A stretch of DNA of 64,000 bases from Rhodopseudomonas palustris (GCF_013415845.1 NZ_CP058907.1:4526001-4590000), one strand, 5' to 3'. Positions 43,160 through 53,200 are shown, counted from the first letter of the stretch. Program-made: numbers and translations. Notes: generated by a model not told the origin, from the sequence alone.

Positions 43160-45838
43160 TCAGCCTGCTTCGCGTGCGCGCGCCGGGGCGCGGTCTTCCA
43201 GCGCATCGAGCCCGACCAGCCAGCGATACTGATCGATCGGTGCCGGCTTGCCGATCAGATAGCCTTGCACCGCGTCGCAGGACTCGTCGACCAGGAAGTC
43301 GAGCTGATCCTGGGTCTCGACGCCTTCGGCCACCAGCGTGACGCCGAGGCCGTGGCCGAGCCCGATCACGGCGCGAACGATCGCCGCCGATTGCGGGTTG
43401 CGGCCGAGATTCATGATGAAGGCGCGGTCGATCTTGATCTTGTCGAACGGGAACGCCTGCAGATAGGTCAGCGAGGAATAGCCGCTGCCGAAATCGTCCA
43501 TCGACACCCGGACGCCGAGCGCCTTCAGCCGGCGCAGCAGCGACAGGCCGCGATCGAAATCTTCGATCAGCACGCCCTCGGTGATTTCGAGTTCCAGCCG
43601 GCCCGGCTCCAGCCCGGTCTGCAACAGCACCTCGTGGACGAACGCGACCAGATCGGTGTTGAGGAATTGCGCCGGCGACAGGTTGACGGCGACCTGCAGC
43701 GGCCGGGCCCACGAGGCGGCCTGGCGGCAGGCTTCACGCAGGATCCACTCGCCGAGCTCGACGATCAGCCCGCTCTCTTCGGCGAGTGGAATGAATTCGC
43801 TCGGCGGCACGAAGCCGCGGGTCGGATGGCGCCAGCGCGTCAGCGCTTCGAAGCCGACGATGTCGTTGTTGCCGACCCGCTTGGTGCTCGACGCCTGCGG
43901 CTGGTAGTACAGCGACATCTCGCCGTTGCGGATCGCATTCGACAGATCCTGATGCAGCACCCGCCGGTCGCGGATCTGCATGTCCATTTCGGGCTCGAAC
44001 ACCGTGACCGAGCCACGCGCCTTGGCCTTGGCACGGAACAGGGCGGCGCCGGCGTTGGCGAGCAGCGAGGCCGCGTCGGTGCCGTTGGCGGGGAACAGCG
44101 CGACGCCGGTGGTGACGCCGATCCGCACCGTCTTGCCGTCGATCACGAAGCCCGGTGCCAGCGCCTTGGCCACCATGCTGGCGAGGTCGCGCGCCGCAGC
44201 CGGCTGCGGGCCATCGATGATCAGGCCGAACTCGTCGCCGGACAGCCGCGCCACTACGCCGCCGCGGGACGCCCATTCGATCCGCCGTGCCACCTCGATC
44301 AGCAGCTTGTCGCCGATCGCGTGGCCGAACACGTCGTTGATCTCCTTCAGACCATCGAGGTCGACGGAAAGCACGGCGAATTCATCGACCGCGTTGTCAC
44401 ACGCCTCGATCATCTGGGTCAGCGACTTCAGGAACGCATCACGGTTAGGCAGGTCGGTGAGGCCGTCGTGATACGCCATGTGCGCCATCCGCGCCTCGGT
44501 CTGGCGGCGATCGGTGACGTCGACATGGGTCTTGATCAGGTAGTGCGCCTGGTCGGCCTCGTCGGTGACGGTCATCCGCCGGGTGACGAACAGGCGCAAG
44601 CCGCCGGCGGTCGAGATCGGATGCTCTTCGACCACAAGGCCGCCCTTGCGGATCGCCAGTTCGTCGCGCTCGGCGATCAGCCGGGCTTCCTTGGCATTGA
44701 AGATCTCGCCGGTGGTCAGCCCGGTGGCATCCTCGCGGCGGCGGTTGAGGATGATCTCGGCGCCGCGGTTGGCGAGCATGTAGCGGCCGTCCGCGGTGTT
44801 CTGCACCGTCAGCGCCACCGGAATGTTGTCGATCACCAGTTCGAGGAAGCGCTTGGTCTTTTCCAGCTCGACCGACAATGCGCGGCGATTGGTGACGTCC
44901 TCGAACAGCGCGATCAGGAATTCAGGCTCGCCGTGTTCGTTGCGAGCGACCACGCGGTTGCTGGCGAGAATGCGATCGCCCCGCCCCAGCTCGACCGTCA
45001 ACTCGGATTGGAAGGCGCCGGTGATCGATTGCAGTGCGCTCTGGTCCGCCTCGCGGATGCTCGCCGCGGACCGCGCGGGATACAACTGATCGGCGGTGGC
45101 GCCGATGATCTTGTCGCGGCTCAGCCCTGACAGAGTCTCGAACGCCCGGTTGGCCAGGATGTAGCGACCGTCTTCGATGCTCTTGGCGGCGACGCAGACC
45201 GGGATGTTGTCGATCACCGACTCCAGGAACTGCTTGGTGGTCGACAGCTCCTTCGACATCCGGCGCAGTTCGCTGCAATCGTCGTGGGTCGCGATCGTGC
45301 CGCCATTGGCGAGCCGCGAGAACTTGACCTGGATGCAGCGACCGTCCGGCAGCTCGGCCACGTAGCCCTGCGGCAGACCGGCGTTGCGATAGAACTCGTC
45401 ATTGGTCAGATCGAGCATGCCGCGCGCGCGTCGCAGAGCCAGCAGATCGCGCCCGGGCATTCCCGGCGTGACCTCTGCGCGCGTCAGGTCGTACATCGCC
45501 AGATAGCGATCGTTGCAGAACACGATGCGGCCGGACGCGTCGGCGATCACGACGCCCTGCTGCAGCTTGTTCAGCACGGAGTCGACCAGAATGTTCTTGC
45601 GGCGATGGGCGCGGCGCTGCTTGCGCAGCATTGAGGTCGCCCACAGTGCGGTCGCGCACGTGAAGGCCGCGACGACGAAGCCACCGATCAGCAATTCCCA
45701 GAGGATCTCAGGTTCGATGCTGCCGATGTAGCTGGCGGGCACGAAGCCGGGCGCGGCGTTAGCCGCCGCCGAAAACAGACAGGTGCTCAATGCAGCACAT
45801 GCTGCCCCCCTGCCCGCTTTCCTGATCCGCGCCGTCAT
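43160..45838 (-). CDS. Membrane PAS-GGDEF-EAL cyclic-di-GMP protein
   Basis: This 892-residue protein starts with a signal-like segment and a membrane helix (about residues 35-65), followed by three PAS-like domains (about 75-190, 195-320, 325-440). A GGDEF domain (about 450-620) and an EAL domain (about 635-880) close it. The GGDEF signature reads SGDEF and has no upstream RxxD inhibitory site. The EAL domain keeps EALTRW, LEITEG, DDFGSGYSS, KIDRAF and AEGVET. It is therefore a likely phosphodiesterase with doubtful cyclase activity. ATG 45838 is chosen over a longer frame. Confidence 0.9.
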   Translation of the reverse strand: MTARIRKAGRGAACAALSTCLFSAAANAAPGFVPASYIGSIEPEILWELLIGGFVVAAFTCATALWATSMLRKQRRAHRRKNILVDSVLNKLQQGVVIADASGRIVFCNDRYLAMYDLTRAEVTPGMPGRDLLALRRARGMLDLTNDEFYRNAGLPQGYVAELPDGRCIQVKFSRLANGGTIATHDDCSELRRMSKELSTTKQFLESVIDNIPVCVAAKSIEDGRYILANRAFETLSGLSRDKIIGATADQLYPARSAASIREADQSALQSITGAFQSELTVELGRGDRILASNRVVARNEHGEPEFLIALFEDVTNRRALSVELEKTKRFLELVIDNIPVALTVQNTADGRYMLANRGAEIILNRRREDATGLTTGEIFNAKEARLIAERDELAIRKGGLVVEEHPISTAGGLRLFVTRRMTVTDEADQAHYLIKTHVDVTDRRQTEARMAHMAYHDGLTDLPNRDAFLKSLTQMIEACDNAVDEFAVLSVDLDGLKEINDVFGHAIGDKLLIEVARRIEWASRGGVVARLSGDEFGLIIDGPQPAAARDLASMVAKALAPGFVIDGKTVRIGVTTGVALFPANGTDAASLLANAGAALFRAKAKARGSVTVFEPEMDMQIRDRRVLHQDLSNAIRNGEMSLYYQPQASSTKRVGNNDIVGFEALTRWRHPTRGFVPPSEFIPLAEESGLIVELGEWILREACRQAASWARPLQVAVNLSPAQFLNTDLVAFVHEVLLQTGLEPGRLELEITEGVLIEDFDRGLSLLRRLKALGVRVSMDDFGSGYSSLTYLQAFPFDKIKIDRAFIMNLGRNPQSAAIVRAVIGLGHGLGVTLVAEGVETQDQLDFLVDESCDAVQGYLIGKPAPIDQYRWLVGLDALEDRAPARAREAG

Positions 45839-46007
45839 ACAACACCCAGAGATTGCAATCGGAGTCTGGTGCAAGAGATGTTTGGAACATGTAAACACCG
45901 CTGGCCCGGCAGGCAGTGATTGCGCGAATTTTCATCAATTGACCCGAGATGGTTAACCCGATCATAAACGCCGCCGGACGAGTGAATCGCAACATGAGCG
46001 CGGATCG

Positions 46008-47108
46008 ATGGATGAAGTTGAGTGCGTCGTAGTCGGCGCGGGTGTGGTCGGGTTGGCGATCGCGCGAAAGCTGGCGCAGCAGGGCCGCGAAGTGATCGTG
46101 GTCGAACAAGCCGAGGCGATCGGGACCGGCACCTCGTCGCGCAACAGCGAAGTGATCCACGCCGGCATCTATTATCGGGCCGGCAGCCTGATGGCGCAGC
46201 TCTGTGTCGCGGGCCGGCAGGCGCTGTATGCGTATTGCGCCGATCACGGCATTCCGCATCGGAAATGCGGCAAGCTGATCGTCGCCACCACCGCCGCGGA
46301 AGCCGACAAGCTGGAGTCGATCCGCGCCCACGCCGCCGCCAACGGCGTCGATGACCTGCGCGCGATCGACGGCGCGGAGGCACAGCGGATGGAGCCGGCG
46401 CTCTCTTGCGTGGCAGCGCTCGTTTCACCCTCGACCGGAATCGTCGACAGCCACGCCTACATGCTGGCGCTGCGCGGTGATGCCGAAGCGGCCGGCGCGG
46501 CGTTCGCATTTCACGCGCCGCTGCTGTCGGCACGCCGTGAGGGCGAAGTGCTTGCGCTCGAGATCGGCGGCGAGATGCCGATGACGCTCGGCTGCCGGCT
46601 GTTGATCAATGCCGCCGGCCTCGGCGCAACTGCAGTGGCGCGTTCGATCGCGGCCATGCCATCCGAGCTGGTGCCGACGCCTTATCTCGCCAAGGGCAAT
46701 TACTTCACCTGCAGCGCGCGCGCCCCCTTCTCCCACCTGATCTATCCGGTGCCGGAGCCAGGTGGTCTCGGCGTGCATCTGACGCTGGATCTCGGCGGCC
46801 AGGCCAAGTTCGGCCCCGACGTCGAATGGATCGACGAGCTCGACTACGTGGTCGATCCGGCGCGCGCGGCGCGGTTCTATCCGGCGATCCGCAAATACTG
46901 GCCCGGCCTGCCGGATGGCGCGCTGTCGCCGGGCTATTCCGGCATCCGGCCGAAGATCGTGCCACCGTCCATCGCAGTGCAGGATTTCGTGGTTCAGAGC
47001 CCGCGTGAGCATGGCGTGCCGGGCCTGATCAACCTGTTCGGGATCGAGTCCCCGGGATTGACGGCGGCGCTGGCGATTGCCGACCACGTCGCCGCGCTGG
47101 CCGGCTGA
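46008..47108 (+). CDS. lhgO: FAD-dependent oxidoreductase, L-2-hydroxyglutarate oxidase-like
   Basis: This 366-residue flavoprotein has an N-terminal [17 protein letters not shown] dinucleotide motif and [15 protein letters not shown], a signature of LhgO/L-2-hydroxyglutarate dehydrogenase-type enzymes in the DAO family. The C-terminus ([25 protein letters not shown]) closes the FAD site. A degenerate copy of this C-terminal sequence occurs 2.5 kb downstream. The neighbouring GntR regulator may control it, but its operator lies after the gene. Confidence 0.85.
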   Translation: MDEVECVVVGAGVVGLAIARKLAQQGREVIVVEQAEAIGTGTSSRNSEVIHAGIYYRAGSLMAQLCVAGRQALYAYCADHGIPHRKCGKLIVATTAAEADKLESIRAHAAANGVDDLRAIDGAEAQRMEPALSCVAALVSPSTGIVDSHAYMLALRGDAEAAGAAFAFHAPLLSARREGEVLALEIGGEMPMTLGCRLLINAAGLGATAVARSIAAMPSELVPTPYLAKGNYFTCSARAPFSHLIYPVPEPGGLGVHLTLDLGGQAKFGPDVEWIDELDYVVDPARAARFYPAIRKYWPGLPDGALSPGYSGIRPKIVPPSIAVQDFVVQSPREHGVPGLINLFGIESPGLTAALAIADHVAALAG

Positions 47109-47133
47109 TCGAACTCACGTCGCAACCGGCTGC

Positions 47134-47168
47134 GTCAACAAAATATCGAAAATCGATTTTTTGTTGAC
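47134..47168. promoter_or_regulatory. 10-bp inverted repeat, candidate GntR operator
   Basis: GTCAACAAAA (47134-47143) is exactly mirrored by TTTTGTTGAC (47159-47168). The 15-base centre itself contains ATCGAAAATCGAT. It lies 31 bases before the chosen GntR start codon and is AT-rich, so it likely overlaps the promoter. TTGTTGAC-type sites are common for FCD-class GntR regulators. Confidence 0.6.
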
Positions 47169-47198
47169 GGGCGGCATCTCTTGCGATTTGCTCGCAGC

Positions 47199-47930
47199 AT
47201 GAGCAGCGTAAGCCCGATCCTGCACTATGCGTTGGATGGCGACGGCCCGCGGAGCCTGACTTCCGCGGTACAGGAGCGGATACGCGCGGACATTCTGGCG
47301 ACCCGTCTGCTACCCGGACAAAAGCTGCACATCGCAGGCCTTGCCAAGCAGTTCTCGGTCAGTCTCGCGGCCGTCCGCGAAGCGCTGTCCCGCCTCGTCG
47401 CCGACGGGCTGGTGCAGGCCGCCGACCAGCGCGGCTTCCGCGTCAGCCCGGTGTCACTGCAGGATCTCGCCGACGTCACCCGATCGCGTATCGAGATCGA
47501 AGGCTTGATGCTGCGGCGATCGATCGAACTCGGTGACGAGGCCTGGTTGAACGCGGTCGAAGCCGCCTGGAGCGCCCTGAAGGCGTTTCCGCACCGTTTT
47601 CCGGGCGACGATCCCCTGCAGTACGACGAATGGGCCAAGCGCCATAACGCCTTTCATCTGGTGCTGGTGAGCGGCTGTGACTCGCCCTGGCTACTGCGCT
47701 TCCGCAAACTTCTGCACGAACAAAGCGAACGCTACCGAAGGCTGTCGATCCGCCGCGACTCCGGACGCGATCCGGCCGATGTCGAGGTTGAGCACGCGGC
47801 CATCGTCGAGGCGGTGATCAGACGCGACGCCGAGGCGGCGGTCGCGGCTTTGGCCAAGCATTTTACGGCGACCAAAGACAGCGTCGCGATCTCTTCCGGC
47901 GAAATTCTCGAGGTCGATCGGGCGGTTTGA
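47199..47930 (+). CDS. GntR-family (FCD) transcriptional regulator
   Basis: This 243-residue protein has an N-terminal winged HTH (about 20-85, with LHIAGLAKQFSVSLAAVREALSRL) and an all-helical FCD effector domain (about 95-230) with histidines in the expected metal-binding pattern (EWAKRHNAFH, EHAAIVEAV). ATG 47199 is chosen over a TTG 18 bases earlier. The operator-like repeat directly upstream suggests autoregulation. Likely targets are the downstream binding-protein gene or the lhgO-like gene. Confidence 0.9.
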   Translation: MSSVSPILHYALDGDGPRSLTSAVQERIRADILATRLLPGQKLHIAGLAKQFSVSLAAVREALSRLVADGLVQAADQRGFRVSPVSLQDLADVTRSRIEIEGLMLRRSIELGDEAWLNAVEAAWSALKAFPHRFPGDDPLQYDEWAKRHNAFHLVLVSGCDSPWLLRFRKLLHEQSERYRRLSIRRDSGRDPADVEVEHAAIVEAVIRRDAEAAVAALAKHFTATKDSVAISSGEILEVDRAV

Positions 47931-48205
47931 CCGTCCGCGTCTCGTCGTTATTCGCGACGCAGCCCGCGTCGCTCGAATGATCAAAACGATGGCCGAGGGC
48001 GTCCCAGGGACGCCCCGAGCGCCGCAACAGCGGCTTTGCGCGATGGAGAGCAGCTCGCGCGAAGAGAACACCTCAAGCCAACGGAGAACTCCAGTCCCCT
48101 GCGGCTGATCGCCAACCACCGATCCCACAGCAACCATTCGACCCAAACGGCGACCGGCATTCAACGACCGGCACCTAACAAAAACAACCAAACGGAGGAA
48201 ACAAG

Positions 48206-49408
48206 ATGCGCATGACGACCGCGCGGGCATTGCTCGCCGTATCACTCGGTCTGATCGGCACGGCCGCATCGGCCGAGGATCAACCTGGGATTACCGAGAC
48301 CGAAATCCGCATCGGGCAGACCATGCCCTATAGCGGGCCGGTTTCGGCATTCGGGATTCTCGGCAAGGGCGAGCTCGCTTACTTCAAGATGGTCAATGAT
48401 CGCGGCGGCATCAACGGCCGCAAGATCAACCTGATCTCGCTCGACGACGGCTACGTGCCGCCGAAGACCGTGGAGCAGACCAGACGACTGGTGGAAAGCG
48501 ACGAAGTCTCGTTCATCTTCTCCACCATGGGCACCGCGCACAACACCGCGATCGCCAAATATCTGCAAAACAAGAAGGTGCCGCAGCTGTTCGTCGCTTC
48601 CGGCGCCTCCAAATTCGGCGACATCTCGCAGTACCCGCTCGCCATCATGGGCATCATGGCGCCGTTCCGCAACGAAGCAAGAATGTACGCCCGCTACGCC
48701 CTGGAGAAGAAGCCGGACGCCACCTTCGCGGTGATCGCACAGAACGACGATTTCGGCCGCGACTATCTTGCCGGGCTGCGCGACGTGCTCGGCGAGCGCT
48801 ACGACAAGGCGGTGACCGCAAGCATGTACGAAGTCACCGACCCGACCATCGACTCGCAGATCGTCAGCCTGAAGGCCAGCGGCGCCGATGCGCTGATCAT
48901 CGCCGCGACACCAAAGTTCGCCGCACAGGCGATCCGCAAGACGTTCGAGATCGGCTGGAAGCCGATGAGATTCCTGTCCAACGTCTCGGTGTGGATGTCG
49001 TCGGTGATGGAGCCGGCCGGCGTCGATGCCGGCGTCGGCATCATCTCGACTGCGTACGTCAAAGATCCGCTCGATCCCGCCTGGGCGAACGATCCCGGCG
49101 TGAAGGATTGGCGAGCCTACATGCAGAAGTACATCCCGGACGGAGACTTGCGCGATTCCAACTACGTCAACGGCTACAACAACGGCATGGTTGTCGAACA
49201 CGTGTTGAAGGCGGCCGGCAACGATCTCAGCCGCGACAACATCATGAAGCAGGCGCTCTCGATCAAAGAGCTGGAGCTGCCGATGCTGCTGCCGGGCATC
49301 AAGGTTCAGACTGCGGCCGACGACCACCTTCCGATCGAGCAGGTCCAATTCATGCGCTTCACCGGCAAGCAATGGGAACGGTTCGGAGAGGTGCGCTCGA
49401 CCAAGTAA
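48206..49408 (+). CDS. ABC transporter branched-chain amino-acid-type binding protein
   Basis: This 400-residue protein has a signal peptide (about 1-23) and a LivJ-type periplasmic binding fold: IRIGQTMPYSGPVSAFGI, FIFSTMGTAHNTAIAKYL and DDFGRDYLAGLRDVL. Members bind branched-chain amino acids, ureas or aromatic acids. CGGAGG precedes ATG 48206. No permease or ATPase genes are adjacent, so it is an orphan that must share a membrane complex encoded elsewhere. Confidence 0.92.
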   Translation: MRMTTARALLAVSLGLIGTAASAEDQPGITETEIRIGQTMPYSGPVSAFGILGKGELAYFKMVNDRGGINGRKINLISLDDGYVPPKTVEQTRRLVESDEVSFIFSTMGTAHNTAIAKYLQNKKVPQLFVASGASKFGDISQYPLAIMGIMAPFRNEARMYARYALEKKPDATFAVIAQNDDFGRDYLAGLRDVLGERYDKAVTASMYEVTDPTIDSQIVSLKASGADALIIAATPKFAAQAIRKTFEIGWKPMRFLSNVSVWMSSVMEPAGVDAGVGIISTAYVKDPLDPAWANDPGVKDWRAYMQKYIPDGDLRDSNYVNGYNNGMVVEHVLKAAGNDLSRDNIMKQALSIKELELPMLLPGIKVQTAADDHLPIEQVQFMRFTGKQWERFGEVRSTK

Positions 49409-49840
49409 CCCTCGCTACTCGGCGGCAGCGCGAGTCTTGCATCGAGCCTGATGCAAGCATCGCGTGGCCGCCGTGCGCGGCGGCGCGAGCGCGGTCAATC
49501 ATCGGATTGGAATCGGCGCCGGTCGCGAAACGCGAAATAGGATCAAGCGCGCAACGCTCACGCGAACATCGCGCGGACAGACTGATCAACGTGGTTGGGA
49601 TGGGTCGCCAAGATTGACGGCGGCTACGGCGATTGCCGATCACGTCGCCAACCTTGCGGCGGTGTGACCGGCGTCAATCACCTGAAGATCGGGACTTCCA
49701 GTCCCCTCTGGCGCCGCCCGGAAGGCTCTTCGGCGTCAGAGGTGGACGATGTCCCGAAGCTGTTGCGATCGCATCACCACCATCAGATGTGGATGGACGC
49801 GAAGGTCAGCTTTGCTGCAGTGCAGTGCAGTGAGAGGAAG
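49409..49840. other. Intergenic region with a gene remnant
   Basis: These 432 bases hold no intact gene. The only recognisable content is the fragment of an FAD-oxidoreductase gene at about 49578-49667. The remainder shows no terminator or repeat that I could support. Confidence 0.6.
49578..49667 (+). pseudogene. Remnant of an LhgO-like oxidoreductase 3' end
   Basis: The DNA aligns with the last 90 bases of the lhgO-like gene at 46008-47108. One frame reads LINVVG, where the intact gene has LINLFG. After a one-base deletion another frame reads LTAATAIADHVANLAAV, where the intact gene has [16 protein letters not shown]. The frameshift and lack of upstream coding sequence show a decayed fragment, probably from a second copy once located here. 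Confidence 0.7.
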
Positions 49841-50023
49841 TCAGTGGAGGCTGGTCTTGGTTTGCTTCAGTTTCGCGATTTGATCCCGCACCATGAGCTT
49901 GCGACGTTTCAGCTCGGCAATACGCGCGTCGTCCGTAGAAGGATGGGCGAGAGCGTCGTGCAATGCCGTCTCCAGAACTTTGTGCTTGCGTTCCAGTTCG
50001 ACGAGATGCGCCTGAATTGCCAT
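49841..50023 (-). CDS. DUF465/YdcH-family small protein
   Basis: This 60-residue helical protein has the DUF465 pattern HLVELERKHKVLETALHDAL...DARIAELKRRKLMVRDQIAKLK. The strong GAGGAGG ribosome site before ATG 50023 fixes the start and rejects a longer frame to 50155. The function of the family is unknown. A second DUF465 gene is 360 bases away, divergently arranged. Confidence 0.9.
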   Translation of the reverse strand: MAIQAHLVELERKHKVLETALHDALAHPSTDDARIAELKRRKLMVRDQIAKLKQTKTSLH

Positions 50024-50381
50024 ACGAAACCTCCTCTTTTGGTGAGACTGAGTTTCCATCCGGACGAGGAAGTGTACATCTCTGGTGGCGTCTGTCGATA
50101 GGTCTTGAAATATCCGCGTCATAATTTCGCGCCCCACGAAACGATTCGAGAGCACGATCAGTTCATCCCCGCAAACGCCCGAGGATGCGGTCTTTCCTCA
50201 AAAGCATCGAATGTCAGAATGCGAGTTCTCGAATTATTCACCTGACGAAGGTCGTACGCCGCACGATGCGCGGACGCACCGCTTGCTCGCAACGCCGCAA
50301 AGGCGATAATGACGCCGAACTGATCGACATTCCTCCGCAACCGGCCCGCCGTTCGCGACCCGGTTCAAGCCGACACTGATC
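50024..50381. other. Intergenic region between the two DUF465 genes
   Basis: These 358 bases separate divergent genes. It is locally AT-rich near 50110-50250 and must contain both promoters, but I see no supported RNA gene, repeat or operator. Confidence 0.5.
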
Positions 50382-50588
50382 ATGACCGACGAAGACGAGG
50401 GCGACCTCGGTGCCGAGCTGGCTAAGCTGCAACAAGAGCACCGCGATCTCGACGCCGCGATCGATGCGCTGCATCATTCGCCCGCGCCGGACCTGTTGCG
50501 GCTGCAACGACTGAAGAAGCGGAAGCTGGCGCTGCGCGATCGCATCGCCTTCATCGAAGATCAGATCACGCCCGACATCATCGCCTGA
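50382..50588 (+). CDS. DUF465/YdcH-family small protein
   Basis: This 68-residue protein shares with its neighbour the paired-helix pattern LAKLQQEHRDLDAAIDAL...LLRLQRLKKRKLALRDRIAFIED. It has a more acidic N-terminus (MTDEDEGD). Its 3' end overlaps the convergent diguanylate cyclase gene by 11 bases. The role is unknown. Confidence 0.88.
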   Translation: MTDEDEGDLGAELAKLQQEHRDLDAAIDALHHSPAPDLLRLQRLKKRKLALRDRIAFIEDQITPDIIA

Positions 50589-51306
50589 TCGTTGCGCCCG
50601 ACGCGGCGCGGCGCTCCGCCTTGCGGGCGTACATCGCCCGATCGGCAAGGGCGAACGCTTCGGCCGCGTCCATCTCCGGCGTCAGCATTGCAACGCCGGC
50701 GGAGATTCCGACCTCGATCGTTTGATCGCCATAGCGGATCGCAAGCTCGTCGACCGCGGCCTCCAAACCCAACGCTTTGGCGCGCGCGTCGGTTTCGTCG
50801 AGATTCCACAACAGCAAGGCGAACTCGTCGCCGCCGAGCCGGCCGATCAGATCGGACGCGCGGACATGGCGCAGCAGCGCTTCGGTCACGTTCTTCAGCA
50901 CCACGTCGCCGGCTGCATGGCCCAGCGTGTCGTTGACCGGCTTCAGCCGATCGACGTCCAGCATGATCAGCGCACCGCCGGCGCCGTAGCGCTTGATATA
51001 GGCCAGCGCCCGGCCAAGCTCGCGCTCGAAGCCGCGGCGGTTGGCGATGCCGAGCAGGAAGTCGGTTTCGGCGCAAGCGCGCAACACGTCTATCTGGGCC
51101 AGCGCCGCCGCAAGCTGAGCCTTCAACCGGCGGATCTTGAGCTGCGGATCGGCCGGCAGCCGCCCCCCGGCAACACGCGCCCGCGGCGTCGCCGGAGCCG
51201 GGCGCGGCCCAGCGGGCGGTAATTTGCGCTTCTTGGCGGCAGGCTTTGGGGGCCCTCGGTCGACTGACCGGCGGGAGGACGAGGGGCGGATGGGCTTCTT
51301 TTTCAT
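50578..51306 (-). CDS. Diguanylate cyclase (GGDEF)
   Basis: This 242-residue soluble protein has a basic, Pro-rich N-terminus (about 1-60, rich in Lys/Arg), a helix (about 60-85) and a complete GGDEF domain. RLGGDEF is intact, and an RASD sequence sits in the position of the RxxD inhibitory site, so cyclase activity with product feedback is likely. DFLLGIANRRGFERELGRAL marks the domain start. ATG 51306 (MKKKPIRP) is preferred to the longer frame. Confidence 0.88.
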   Translation of the reverse strand: MKKKPIRPSSSRRSVDRGPPKPAAKKRKLPPAGPRPAPATPRARVAGGRLPADPQLKIRRLKAQLAAALAQIDVLRACAETDFLLGIANRRGFERELGRALAYIKRYGAGGALIMLDVDRLKPVNDTLGHAAGDVVLKNVTEALLRHVRASDLIGRLGGDEFALLLWNLDETDARAKALGLEAAVDELAIRYGDQTIEVGISAGVAMLTPEMDAAEAFALADRAMYARKAERRAASGATIRR

Positions 51307-51458
51307 GAGAATCAGCCGGATAACCGCCACAACACTTGCCGCTCTTCACCAAGAAAGGATAGTGCATTCCGGGCGCCTTGGCCGGAGCGGCCGGCATCCC
51401 TATAATCTCCCCCTATGTTTCTGGATTTACAACAGAATCGCTCGAAAGAATCGTTTGA

Positions 51459-51947
51459 ATGACAGCTCCCGTCGCGATCATCATGGGCAGCCAGTCGGAC
51501 TGGGAAACGATGCGGCACGCCGCCGACACCCTGACCGCCCTCGGCGTCGCCCATGACACCCAGATCGTTTCCGCGCACCGCACCCCCGACCGCCTTTATG
51601 CTTTCGCCAAAGGCGCAAAGGCAGCCGGCCACCGCATCGTCATTGCCGGCGCCGGCGGGGCCGCGCATCTGCCGGGGATGACCGCGGCGCTGACGGAGTT
51701 GCCAGTGTTCGGCGTGCCGGTCGAATCCAAGACCATGTCGGGCCTGGATTCGCTGTATTCGATCGTGCAGATGCCGGCCGGCATCCCGGTCGGCACGCTG
51801 GCAATCGGCAAGGCCGGCGCGGTCAACGCCGCCCTGCTGGCCGCGAGCGTGCTGGCGCTGACCGATTCTGATCTGGCGACCCGGCTGGCGGCGTGGCGCA
51901 AGGCGCAGACCGATTCGGTTGCGGCCCGGCCGGAGGGCGCGGCGTGA
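51459..51947 (+). CDS. purE: N5-carboxyaminoimidazole ribonucleotide mutase
   Basis: This 162-residue enzyme converts N5-CAIR to CAIR in purine synthesis. GSQSDWETM (residues 10-18) binds the phosphate, and H40 in SAHRTP is the catalytic histidine. The [11 protein letters not shown] loop follows. Its stop overlaps the purK GTG start, so PurK product is passed on by coupled expression. Confidence 0.96.
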   Translation: MTAPVAIIMGSQSDWETMRHAADTLTALGVAHDTQIVSAHRTPDRLYAFAKGAKAAGHRIVIAGAGGAAHLPGMTAALTELPVFGVPVESKTMSGLDSLYSIVQMPAGIPVGTLAIGKAGAVNAALLAASVLALTDSDLATRLAAWRKAQTDSVAARPEGAA

Positions 51948-53044
51948 GCGCACCCCGTCGTGAACCGCTGAAGCCTGGCGACACTATCGGAATTCTCGGC
52001 GGCGGCCAGCTCGGCAGGATGCTGGCGCTCGCCGCGGCCAGACTCGGCCTGAAGTGCCAGGTGTTCTCGCCGGACCCGGATTCGCCGGCCTTCGACGTGG
52101 TGCAGAACGCCACCTGCGCCGAATATGCCGACGTCGAGGCGCTGGAACTGTTCGCCTCCGAGGTCGACGTCATCACCTACGAATTCGAGAACGTTCCGGC
52201 CTCAGCCGCGATGGTGCTGGCGGCGCGCAGGCCTGTGATGCCGAGCCAAACCATCCTGGAGACCACCCAGGACCGGCTGGCCGAGAAGGACTTCGTCACC
52301 AAGCTCGGCATCGTGACTGCGGCGTATGCCGACGTGACTTCGCCGCAAGCGCTGCGCGACGCCGTCGCCCGCCTCGGCCTGCCGGCGGTGCTGAAGACCC
52401 GGCGGTTCGGCTATGACGGCAAGGGACAGGTGATGCTGCGCCCGGGCGACGATCCGGAAGTGGCGTGGGCCACCCTTGAAACCCGCGCTGCGATTCTCGA
52501 AGCCTTCGTGCCTTTCGAGCGCGAAGTCTCGGTGATCGCCGCTCGCGGCGCCGATGGCCAGGTGGTGAGTTACGACGTTACCGAAAACGAGCATCGCGAC
52601 CACATTCTGAAGGTGTCCAAGGCGCCGGCGGCGATCCCTGACGCGGTCGCCAATGAGGCTCGCCGGATCGCCAAGACGATCGCTGATGCGCTCGGTTATG
52701 TCGGCGTGCTCGGGGTCGAGATGTTCGTGGTGCCCGGTTCAGACGGACCGAAGGTGCTGGTCAACGAGATCGCCCCCCGGGTGCACAATTCCGGACACTG
52801 GACGCTGGACGGCGCCTCGGTGTCGCAGTTCGAGCAGCACATCCGCGCGATCGCCGGCTGGCCGCTGGCCGAGCCGGTGCGGCACGGGGTGGTGACCATG
52901 ACCAACCTGATCGGTGCCGACGTTCACGACTATACCCGCTGGCTGACCGTTCCCGGTGCGACCGTACATCTCTACGGCAAGCGCCACGCCCTGCCCGGCC
53001 GCAAGATGGGTCATGTCACCGTGGTTGAGCCGGAGAAGCGCTGA
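51944..53044 (+). CDS. purK: N5-carboxyaminoimidazole ribonucleotide synthase
   Basis: This 366-residue ATP-grasp enzyme forms N5-CAIR from AIR, bicarbonate and ATP. It starts [21 protein letters not shown], has the ATP-grasp core with [12 protein letters not shown], and ends with the [14 protein letters not shown] signature. GTG 51944 overlaps the purE stop as GTGA, and GGAGGG lies about ten bases upstream. An overlapping longer frame from 51893 is rejected. Confidence 0.96.
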   Translation: MSAPRREPLKPGDTIGILGGGQLGRMLALAAARLGLKCQVFSPDPDSPAFDVVQNATCAEYADVEALELFASEVDVITYEFENVPASAAMVLAARRPVMPSQTILETTQDRLAEKDFVTKLGIVTAAYADVTSPQALRDAVARLGLPAVLKTRRFGYDGKGQVMLRPGDDPEVAWATLETRAAILEAFVPFEREVSVIAARGADGQVVSYDVTENEHRDHILKVSKAPAAIPDAVANEARRIAKTIADALGYVGVLGVEMFVVPGSDGPKVLVNEIAPRVHNSGHWTLDGASVSQFEQHIRAIAGWPLAEPVRHGVVTMTNLIGADVHDYTRWLTVPGATVHLYGKRHALPGRKMGHVTVVEPEKR

Positions 53045-53200
53045 CGGAGCCGACAAACGTCGCACAACTTAATTGTCGCGTCAGGTGGACATTGTCGGGC
53101 CGATCTGGTACATGGGCGCCCTCTAGGTGGAGGGCCTGGCCGTTGTCGGCCCCGCCTAATCCGAAACATTCCGATCTGGTCACTCTGAAGAGGATGCCGC

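Noticed and set aside
43265-45130. 621-codon plus-strand open frame opposite the GGDEF-EAL gene
   Set aside because: Shadow of a real gene; its translation is repetitive His/Gln/Arg/Asp-rich text with no motif.
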